This document shows positions 58,401 to 64,000 of a stretch of DNA of 64,000 nucleotides, piece after piece. This DNA is from Gymnogyps californianus. Taxonomy: Eukaryota; Chordata; Aves; Accipitriformes; Cathartidae. The position numbers and the translations under genes were made by a program. Under the pieces are notes generated by a model. That model did not search any database, was not told where the DNA came from, and saw only the letters and a list, made by a program, of their open reading frames with translations. The stretch spans positions 18,166,428 to 18,230,427 of the forward strand of contig NC_059480.1 in assembly GCF_018139145.2 (NCBI RefSeq). The letters run 5' to 3'. Within the stretch, counting starts at the first letter, position 1, and each line of letters starts with the position of its first letter.

Positions 58401-59576
58401 CGCTTGAAATTTTTAGTCTTGTATATTATTTGTGTGTGATAAATCGCTTATTGCTGGTGCTCTACTAGAGTAATTAATCATTCACTTGCTCATCAGTACT
58501 AGGACAGCTTTAAGATCCCAGCAGTCCTTCCAAAGCCTGGAAGCACCAACTTAGCAGCTAAACTAGTTTTCCCCATGTTGCTTTTCTCTTACAAAATCCA
58601 GTTTATTCTTTAGGCACAGCTAACTGACAGACACCAATTGTTCATTAATGTTGATTCTCTGTCACATACTATGTACCCCCCAACCCTCATGACGCTTTTG
58701 CAACACGTGCATCCTTTCGACTTCATTTCTAGATTGATCACCTCTTCTCCGCTGCTTTCCTCTAGCTCAGAGGACTCTTCTTCCTCGCTTTCCTCGACCT
58801 TTTTGGGGGGAGGAGCCATTTTCTTCTGTTTGATCTGATTCTTGGGAGTCTGAAAGAGAGCGAGCTGTTAGGCGGCGTTCATTTCTCCGCCCGGCAGCGA
58901 GCAGCACGTTTACGCTCCGAAGCACCCCAGCCACCTGCGACCGCCCGCACCGGCGGACAATTGTCCCAACCACGTGGCCACCCCGCCTGCCCCTGCGGCG
59001 CCGAACGGGCCGGCGCAGCCCTGCCGCGGGGCGGCGGCGGGGGGACACACGACGGAGCCGGGGGTGCTCGGCCGCCCCCGCCTCTCGGCGGGGTGCTCCC
59101 GGGGCGGGCGGGGGGCGCCCCGGGCTCCCACGTGCTCGCTCTCCCCGGCGCACCACGTGGCCGCGCGGCGCCGTAGCCCCGCCCCCCTGGGCTGCGCGCG
59201 CTCGCACGCGGCGCGCGCCGAGGTGCCCCCCCCCTTCATCACCACCCCCCCCCCCCCGCCCCCCTCCCCTCCCCCTCCCGGGCCCCCGCGCGCGACAACA
59301 CGGAGGAGAACGGGACGGGACGGGAGGGGGGGGAGGCTTGAAACCGCTCCCACCGACCGCGCGGCCCCTCCCCTCGCCGCCATCTTCACGGTGAGGGAGG
59401 GGAGGCCTGGAAACCGTGGCGCGGCCTGAGGAGACGGCGGCGGGAAGGCGGCCCCGCTCCCCCCCGCTGCCCCCTATCGCCATCCGTCCGCCCCGCCATG
59501 GCGGCGGCCGCTCGCTTCCCGCCTGGCGGCTGAGCGCGGCCCCGCCCGGCGCCCTCACCTTGGCGATCTTCACCAT
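52362..59576 (-). CDS. NCL: NCL, nucleolin (15 coding exons, 693 residues)
   Basis: Major nucleolar RNA-binding protein acting in rRNA transcription, pre-rRNA processing and ribosome assembly. Coding exons on minus, 5' to 3': 59559-59576, 58742-58849, 57856-58135, 57363-57521, 56719-56904, 56413-56496, 56019-56154, 55502-55638, 54972-55098, 54721-54854, 54222-54357, 53966-54117, 53305-53431, 52645-52862, 52362-52441. Every junction is GT/AG and the phases agree, giving 2082 nt including TAA. Layout: N-terminal MVKIAK; TPAKK repeats (about residues 50-95, CDK-type sites); acidic Glu/Asp blocks (about 105-250); basic nuclear-localisation region with GKRKKEM (about 255-277); RRM1-RRM4 (about 282-635) with RNP1 motifs KRFGYVDF, KGMAYVEF, KGYAFVEF and KGFGFVDF; RGG tail (about 638-680); end GKKIKFE. 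Length is within one residue of chicken nucleolin as I recall it, with scattered substitutions suggesting another bird. Introns host SNORD82, SNORD20 and SNORA75. Confidence 0.97.
52645..52862 (-). CDS. NCL: NCL exon 14 (RRM4 second half and RGG start)
   Basis: 218 nt. FGFVDFSSPEDAKAAKEAM and DGNKVILDFAKPKGE complete RRM4. Then GGFGGRGG-type repeats begin the arginine/glycine-rich tail, a site of arginine methylation in nucleolin. Confidence 0.95.
53058..53193 (-). ncRNA. SNORA75: SNORA75 (U23), box H/ACA snoRNA
   Basis: In NCL intron 13 (52863-53304), the second-from-last intron, where U23 sits in mammals. The 3' hairpin on minus has lower stem CTTCTC/GAGAAG, pocket arms AATGAGC and TTCGCA, and an upper stem with CTGCCA/TGGCAG. 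The two arms pair with 18S rRNA around CTGCGAA-U-G-GCTCATT, leaving a U and G unpaired, as needed to convert U93. Fourteen bases lie from the pocket to an ATA box (variant of ACA), then three bases to the 3' end. The 5' end is set by the usual length of about 136 nt; the H box and 5' hairpin are not clear, so that end is approximate. A 60-residue open frame over it (53057-53239) is coincidental. Confidence 0.85.
53305..53431 (-). CDS. NCL: NCL exon 13 (RRM4, first half)
   Basis: 127 nt. SKTLFVRGLSEDTTEETL gives RNP2 and the first helix of RRM4. Ends RDTGSSKG. Confidence 0.95.
53747..53828 (-). ncRNA. SNORD20: SNORD20 (U20), box C/D snoRNA
   Basis: In NCL intron 12 (53432-53965). Minus strand: terminal stem TGCTGGA/TCCAGCA, C box ATGATGA (53814-53820), D box CTGA (53754-53757). 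About 80 nt. The guide upstream of D is an 18-nt perfect complement of 18S rRNA ACTTGACTATCTAGAGGA. The fifth base from D faces the uridine methylated by U20 (U1804 in human). U20 is hosted in the third-from-last NCL intron in human; the same intron is used here. Confidence 0.95.
53966..54117 (-). CDS. NCL: NCL exon 12 (RRM3, second half)
   Basis: 152 nt. YAFVEFPTTEDAKEALNSC continues RNP1 of RRM3, followed by the linker with NMNARGGFN. Confidence 0.95.
54222..54357 (-). CDS. NCL: NCL exon 11 (RRM3, first half)
   Basis: 136 nt. KTLIVNNLSYAASEETL is RNP2 and the first helix of RRM3. The exon ends GRPKG. Confidence 0.95.
54721..54854 (-). CDS. NCL: NCL exon 10 (RRM2, second half)
   Basis: 134 nt. 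MAYVEFKTEAEANKALEEK continues RNP1 of RRM2, then GTEIDGRAMVIDFTGEKS. Confidence 0.95.
54972..55098 (-). CDS. NCL: NCL exon 9 (RRM2, first half)
   Basis: 127 nt. RTLFVKNLPYRLTEDEM gives RNP2 and the first helix of RRM2. Ends in NKEGNSKG with the glycine codon split. Confidence 0.95.
55502..55638 (-). CDS. NCL: NCL exon 8 (RRM1, second half)
   Basis: 137 nt. KRFGYVDF is RNP1 of RRM1. The exon ends in the linker KAKSKETMKENKK. Confidence 0.95.
56019..56154 (-). CDS. NCL: NCL exon 7 (RRM1, first half)
   Basis: 136 nt. FSLFVGNL is the RNP2 motif of RRM1, followed by the first helix and LDVRIG. Confidence 0.95.
56242..56312 (-). ncRNA. SNORD82: SNORD82 (U82/Z25), box C/D snoRNA
   Basis: In NCL intron 6 (56155-56412). 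Minus-strand landmarks: terminal stem AGCACA/TGTGCT, C box ATGATGA (56299-56305), D' box CTGA (56278-56281), C'-like ATGATGT, D box CTGA (56248-56251). About 71 nt. Just upstream of D' the guide AGGGACTTAAT is an exact 11-nt complement of 18S rRNA ATTAAGTCCCT near its 3' domain. The fifth base before D' faces the adenosine reported as the U82 target (A1678 in human numbering). Hosted in NCL in mammals too. Confidence 0.93.
56413..56496 (-). CDS. NCL: NCL exon 6 (nuclear-localisation region)
   Basis: 84 nt. KPVKEAPGKRKKEM and PEAKKKKTD form a bipartite basic signal just before RRM1, as in other nucleolins. Confidence 0.93.
56719..56904 (-). CDS. NCL: NCL exon 5 (third basic/acidic unit)
   Basis: 186 nt. 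Begins ESEDEAMDTTP, then KKPTPAKAAPVKAKAD, then a long Glu/Asp run. Phase 1 at both junctions, the same as exon 4. Confidence 0.93.
57363..57521 (-). CDS. NCL: NCL exon 4 (second basic/acidic unit)
   Basis: 159 nt, phase 1 at both junctions. Carries KPAAKKPTAVPAKKPAVVPA followed by an Asp/Glu run. It repeats the basic-then-acidic plan of exon 3, suggesting internal duplication. Confidence 0.93.
57856..58135 (-). CDS. NCL: NCL exon 3 (TPAKK repeats and acidic run)
   Basis: 280 nt. Encodes several TPAKKA-type repeats, KGAKNGKNAKKEE, then an Asp/Glu run. TPAKK units are mitotic CDK phosphorylation sites in nucleolin. Confidence 0.95.
58136..58741 (-). other. NCL: NCL intron 2
   Basis: 606-nt intron without a recognisable snoRNA. 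A CTGATGA...CTGA arrangement near 58,395-58,500 on minus is discussed and judged weak. Confidence 0.85.
58742..58849 (-). CDS. NCL: NCL exon 2 (MAPPPKKVEE, first acidic patch)
   Basis: 36 codons, phase 0 at both ends, acceptor tctctttcag. Includes KMAPPPKKVEE and ESSGEE. The donor reads gtgatc, which lacks the usual G at +5. Read-through into the intron stays open for some 20 codons but is not expected. Confidence 0.9.
58850..59558 (-). promoter_or_regulatory. NCL: NCL intron 1 with three CACGTG E-boxes
   Basis: CpG-rich intron. Perfect E-boxes CACGTG at 58971-58976, 59129-59134 and 59154-59159, with a fourth upstream of the gene at 60087-60092. NCL is an established MYC target, with MYC binding at clustered intron-1 E-boxes in mammals, so these sites are likely functional. 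C-rich runs (about 59225-59290) read as G runs on the transcribed NCL strand. Confidence 0.7.
59559..59576 (-). CDS. NCL: NCL exon 1 coding part (MVKIAK)
   Basis: ATG preceded by GCCGCCATC, a good start context. 18 coding nt, then donor gtgagg. Human nucleolin starts MVKLAK. Confidence 0.95.
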
Positions 59577-59740
59577 GATGGCGGCGGTGCCTGGCGGCGC
59601 AGGGGCGGCGGCCGAGCTGTCTCGGGAGAAGGGTGGGCGCGTCCGGCGGGACGGCGGCGAGGAGCGGAGCGGGCCCCGGGCGGTCGGCGGGAGCGGCGGC
59701 GACGCGCTGGCGACCCGGACCGGGGACTGAAACGAAAGAG
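59577..59740 (-). other. NCL: NCL 5' UTR with 5'-TOP-like start (inferred)
   Basis: On minus, CTCTTTCGTTTCAGTC begins at 59740 and resembles the human NCL mRNA start CTTTCGCCTCAGTC. A C followed by pyrimidines is the 5'-TOP signature of translation-machinery mRNAs. The start site is inferred from this resemblance. Confidence 0.65.
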
Positions 59741-60100
59741 CGAGCGCAGGCCCCTTCCGCTCGCTTGCCTAGCCCTCCGCCACGCCACGCCCCCTCCGCC
59801 CCCGCTTCAGCCAATCGCCGCGCGCGCTGCGCCGCCCGGCCAATCGCCGCCCCCGCCCCTCGAGCCCCTCCGCCAATCTCCGGAGCTTTGCGATCAGCCA
59901 ACGGGAAAGCGCGTTACAGCCGCCGGCGAGCGCGAGTCTGGGAGGTGGGGGGCGAGAGCGGGGGGACGCGCTGCCCGCCCGGGAGGAATTGGCGTTAGCC
60001 AATGAGAGGGCGGCAGCTCGGCGCCTGCGCCCTGATTGGGCGGCGGGGCTTAGCGGAGGGTGGGCGTGGTCGGGGTCGCGGGAGAGCACGTGGCGACCGG
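59741..60100 (-). promoter_or_regulatory. NCL: NCL promoter with six CCAAT/ATTGG boxes
   Basis: CpG island without a TATA box. CCAAT on plus at 59811-59815, 59840-59844, 59873-59877 and 59999-60003; ATTGG on plus at 59988-59992 and 60035-60039. Spacings of about 29, 33, 11 and 36 bp suit several NF-Y complexes. An E-box CACGTG is at 60087-60092. The two orientations and the CpG island extending to about 60,250 would also allow divergent transcription to the right. Confidence 0.75.
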
Positions 60101-60610
60101 CGGGCCACGCGGTGGAGCCGGGCCGGGGCCGGGGCCGGTAACGGGGTGCGGGGGTCCTGGGGCCGGGAGCGAGCCTGCCAGCCGCTGTGCGCGGCGCCGG
60201 GGCCGGGTTCCCAGGCCGGCCCTGCGGCAGCTCCGCTCCGGGGGTGGGACTCAGGCTGAGCACGCTTTTGGCTTTTTCTTTGGCCTTGGCAAAGGGACCG
60301 GGCTGGGGCCTCCCCAGCGCTGCCTCTGCCGCACCCCTCTGCTACCCCCGGCATCCCCTCCCCGACCCTCGGGAGGCACTAAGCCCCCTTGGACAGCTTG
60401 AAGAGGCATCCCCAGGAGCTGATCGGTGTGCAGCAGCTGGGGTTGCAGTTGGCACAGGAGCACCCCTGCAGCTGCCACCCTCCACTGGCTCCCGGCAGGG
60501 AGAAAGGGCCCAGTGCTGGGAAAAGAATGAACCTGTGCTTGCTGATTCATGCCTTCGACTTCATTCATTGAAAGAAGATGCCAGCTTTCTCCCTGTGGAG
60601 TTTTACCCCG

Positions 60611-60672
60611 GTGGCTGTAAAGTCAGGGTAGGAATTACCCAGTGGCTATAAAGTCAGGGTAGGAATGACCCC
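60611..60672 (+). repeat. Two-copy tandem duplication, 31-bp unit
   Basis: GTGGCTGTAAAGTCAGGGTA and GTGGCTATAAAGTCAGGGTA followed by GGAAT(T/G)ACCC occur twice in direct order, differing at few positions. Confidence 0.85.
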
Positions 60673-61982
60673 AGGGCAGCGTGCAGGACCCCTGTTCAAC
60701 TTGCCAGTCTGCTGTCAGGGCTGAATGCTGTCTTCCCCCTGCCTGACATGGTGTTCCCCAGGGACCTGAGTGGCCACTATTGCTGGGGCTTCCCCACTGC
60801 CTTACATCCCCTCCCACTTCAAACTGGGCGTCTAGCCAGCTCCTGGGGGCTCCTGACTCACGCATGTGTGACTACAGCAGTTTGCCCTTCCGAGGCCTGC
60901 TTGAGAGAAGCCCCTAACTTGGGGAACACAAGATCCTAGGGAGCTCTAAAGAGAAAAAAAACCCCAGACTTTCAATGAATGCAGTCCTGCAGGGCCCTGA
61001 CGGCCTTGAGGGGACAGCCCTGGGTTGCTCAGTGTCACCTGAAAGCAAGGGACACGCTGTGGGTGAGGCAATATACCTGGCTCCTAGGCTGTCCTAGTGC
61101 CTCTTTCTTCTCTGCTGGCTGAGGAGAGGCAGTTTCCAGGCAGGCAGAGCCATAGCTGAGGGCACCCGCTCACCAAGAGGTGGTGGGATCAGTCAGCCTC
61201 TCCAGAAGTAAACCAGCCTGTGGAGAGACTGCCACTATCAGCCAGTACAGGGCGGGAGGGAGCTGGAACAGAGGGGGACGCTGCCCATGTCCCAGCCCTC
61301 GTCACATATGCAGGCAGATGGGGATCCCACCTGGGAAAACCCCTTGTATAGGGCAGCTGGACTCTGCATGTGAAATAGCAACGCCTGGCTCATGTCCCAC
61401 TGCGTGCTGCAGGAGCCGTGCCCGAGTGCCCAGGGGAAGCAGTGACACAGACCCAGGGTGGCCCGTGGGGATGCAGGGTGATGGAGACGGAGGAAGTAGA
61501 GGCCTGGCAGGAATTTTTAACTGTCTGAAGCAAGAGCTGATTGCACCCTCCTTACCGTGCCTGCACGTGGTACAACAAAATCCCGTTATCATTGCTCGTA
61601 CAGCTCTGCTGCCAGTGCGGGGCTGGCCTTAGTTCCTCTCCATGCTGCAGGAGACCTGGTTTGCCCTGGGAAAGGGACAACTGTTGCTTCAGCCAGGGGC
61701 AGTTTTGGCAGCCGGGACACTGCATGTGTCTAATAACATAGTGCCAGCAGTGGGATCAGCAAAGGGTTGGGCTGGCAGCTGGCCAGGCTCGGTTCCCAGC
61801 TCTGGCAGGGGACATCTTGGTATGGCCTGTGCTCCATCTCTTCTCCCAGCAGCGTGCTCAGTGCTGGCAGGTTGTCCCTTGGTGCTGGCACCTCTGAGGC
61901 TGCAGCAGGACCCAGCGTTTGGGGGAAGGAGAGCAGCACCCGTGTGTGGAGGAGTGAGAAGCGATGCTCCCCGCAGCGCTGC

Positions 61983-62014
61983 GTTAATCCATGCACCGTG
62001 TTAATCCATGCACA
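61983..62014 (+). repeat. Two-copy tandem duplication carrying TAATCC
   Basis: GTTAATCCATGCAC occurs at 61983 and again at 62000, period 17 bp. Each copy carries TAATCC, the core recognised by OTX/PITX/CRX homeodomains. A regulatory role is only a possibility. Confidence 0.7.
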
Positions 62015-63843
62015 GTTCAGCAGGTCCAGATATGGCCCGACCCTGCCAGCCGCTGCTGTGGCCATAAAGTGTCAGGGATGCTGTGGGGAGGAAGGTAGCT
62101 GGGGCACTGCAGATGCTGGCGTTTAGGCTGGGCTGTTCCCTGTATCCCAGCTGTGGTCAGGACCTCTGGGCAGCCCTAGCAGTGGGCAGGAGGATGCTGG
62201 AGCAGCAACAAGGCCAGCCCTTTTCTAGGGACATACTGCGCTGCAAGGCTGTCCCAGTGGCACAGCCCAGCCCTGCTCCTCTGCAGGCAGCACCAGAAGC
62301 TTCAGGGCCAAAGGAGGTCTGCAGAGCAGCATCAGTGTGGAGTAATTTGGCCAAAAGAGCAGGTTTAACAGCTCCATTTGTGGAGTAAATGTATTTTAGG
62401 TGCTTTTATGGCTGTCTCTTGTTGTAGCATGTCTGCAGCTTGGGCGCGTTGATCTAATTCCACAGTTAAAGGGAATTTAGCTGGTTTAATGGAGACCCCA
62501 GGAGGGATTTGCCAAGGATTCGCAGTTTCTGGCTCAGCAGAGACTTGTCCCCTGTGCTTCCCCCCCGCCTGGCAGCGCTGGGGACACCTTGCCTGGCTGC
62601 TGGTGCCCAGGGCTGGGAGGGAGCTGGGCTGCGAGGCAAATGCGGTTCCCCAAAAGCCAGGCAAGATGGGTGACCAGCCCCGGTGTGTCCCCAGATGTCC
62701 TGTTCAGCCTGTGCCTGGTCGCGGCTGCGTGTTTCCACTAGATGGTGACAAAAGGCTGCAGTGCCTGTCCCGAGTGGGAGCCCGCGGGGTTACCCTGGCT
62801 CCCCGAAACAGGCCTCCGTGGCTGCTGCTGAGCAGGACATCCCGCCCGGCCTGCTGCATCTCTCCCAGGAGATCTTGGGACACGGAGGAGGGTCTGAGAC
62901 GAGCCCCGCGTTTGATACCCACCAGATGTAAGCAGCAGCCAAGCGCAGTCAGGAGAGGAAGTTTTACCTGTGGCTTGTGCAGGCATCTGCTGCCAGAAAA
63001 CCATCAGGGACCTCCAACCAAACACCCCACGGGTGCTCAGAGAGGTGGGGAAACGAGCTAGAAAAGCCATCAAATGTGGCCCTGAGTTCCCCAGCCCCAG
63101 CCTTGCTTCCTTGGCATCACGGCTCACCCGCTACGTGGTCCGAGCAGTGGCCTGGGCGTGGGCATGGCATGGCAAAGGTGACAGTGAAAAAAAAAAAAAA
63201 AGGCAAATTTACCCATCCCAGGTCTAGGCACTGCTTAAAACCTCTTGAGCATCCCCATGTCCCACTGGCAAAGCCCCTTCCCCTGCCACTGGTGCCCACC
63301 TCACCCCATCATGCTGCTCCCCTGCCATTCGTTTGCTGCCAGCCAGAGCCACCTCAGCAGGTACCACAGAGCAGCTGATGGATGCTAACCCAGAGGGGCC
63401 AAGCACACAGGACTTGTCCTCTCTCTTCCCAACCACACAGCCCACTTCAAATACCCTGTGGGTGGAAAAAACTCTCCCGAGGTCCTGATTAATGCAGGAC
63501 ATCAAATGAGACAGGTCTGTGTGGTACCCTAATTAAGTCTTTTCTTCATTACACACCTGGCCGTCCCAAGAGGAGAGCCCTTGAGGACGATGAGCATGAA
63601 GTGGGCGCAGGGCTTGCTGTGACAAATGGCGTTTAATTCGAGTGGCCACATGCCAGCCCATGTCCTGTGCCTTGAAACGGGCAGCTCGGGACCCGGTAGG
63701 CTGCAGGGATGAAAGTCAACAGTGCCTGGCAGAGTACAGGATTCTTTCTTTGGGGAGCATCCTTTCTGGAGGTGGGATGCTGCAGGGATTGGCATGGGCC
63801 CCTGGAGCCAGACACACCCTTTGCCGCTCCAGCTGATGGTGGG

Positions 63844-63939
63844 TGATAACCCAGCACATCCCTCCTGGGTACAGGTGATAACCCAGCACATCCCTCCTGG
63901 GTACAGGTGATAACCCAGCACATCCCTCCTGGATACGGC
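63844..63939 (+). repeat. Three-copy tandem repeat, 32-bp unit
   Basis: TGATAACCCAGCACATCCCT plus CCTGGGTACAGG repeats at 63844, 63876 and 63908 with almost no divergence; the last copy has two differences near its end. The low divergence implies recent or ongoing expansion. Confidence 0.9.
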
Positions 63940-64000
63940 TGTGCCATTTCCTGGGGTTTGTGACAAGGAAAGGTCCTGGTAACTCAGACAGAGAGTTTTG

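Larger units (their letters stand above)
60300..64000. other. Right flank, no gene recognised
   Basis: I looked for the next gene of the vertebrate block (NMUR1, a seven-helix receptor) and for any exon chain and found neither. Open frames are short and overlapping. Supported contents are short tandem duplications near 60,611, 61,983 and 63,844 and an A run near 63,187. Confidence 0.55.

Noticed and set aside
58767..59576. 269-residue minus-strand frame starting at the NCL ATG
   Set aside because: It reads through NCL intron 1. The conserved protein requires splicing after MVKIAK.
60300..64000. Search for NMUR1 exons expected by synteny
   Set aside because: No seven-helix receptor motifs in any frame. 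The gene, if present, lies outside the window.
1..64000. CRISPR arrays, bacterial operons, phage or toxin-antitoxin systems
   Set aside because: The spliced vertebrate genes, CpG islands and avian LTR show this is animal nuclear DNA; no spaced direct repeats of CRISPR type were seen.

Overview
The window looks like nuclear DNA from a bird (neognath-like). It has long introns with GT/AG borders, GC-rich promoter islands, simple-sequence runs, one solo LTR of a type common in birds, and protein sequences closest to avian orthologues as I remember them. The gene order ARMC9 > B3GNT7 > < NCL matches the conserved vertebrate block on human 2q37. I recognise three protein genes and three intronic snoRNAs. 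I found no bacterial or phage features and no unknown multi-gene system.

Left part (1-20,040): the 3' end of ARMC9 (+ strand). Seven coding exons (1823-18986) join in phase and encode the last 232 residues, the low-complexity tail after the armadillo/LisH part. They include a 24-nt microexon and a TAG/CAG tandem acceptor. The rest is intron, then a 3' UTR of about 1 kb.

Middle (20,040-41,240): an intergenic stretch of about 21 kb with no convincing exon. It holds a 31-nt G run, a relic of an old amniote SINE/CR1-type repeat, a solo endogenous-retroviral LTR (minus strand), an 18-bp-unit minisatellite, and scattered transcription-factor motifs.

B3GNT7 (41,627-47,426, + strand): a GC-island promoter, an 11-nt coding first exon, a 4.6-kb intron and one large exon. 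The product is a 404-residue type II Golgi beta-1,3-N-acetylglucosaminyltransferase. The 3' UTR probably ends after AATAAA at 49,741.

NCL (nucleolin, minus strand, coding 59,576-52,362) converges on B3GNT7. All 15 coding exons could be placed with matching phases, giving 693 residues: basic TPAKK repeats, acidic blocks, four RRMs and an RGG tail. Its introns host SNORD82, SNORD20 and SNORA75. Each guide agrees with 18S rRNA: an 11-nt match in SNORD82, an 18-nt match in SNORD20, and a two-arm pseudouridylation pocket in SNORA75. The host encodes a ribosome-biogenesis protein and its introns supply rRNA-modification guides, so one transcript feeds one pathway. The promoter has a 5'-TOP-like start, six CCAAT/ATTGG boxes and four CACGTG E-boxes.

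Between the two convergent 3' ends (49.8-51.9 kb) lies a small GC-rich island with a near-perfect CTCF motif. The right flank (60.3-64 kb) shows only short tandem duplications and no gene I can support.
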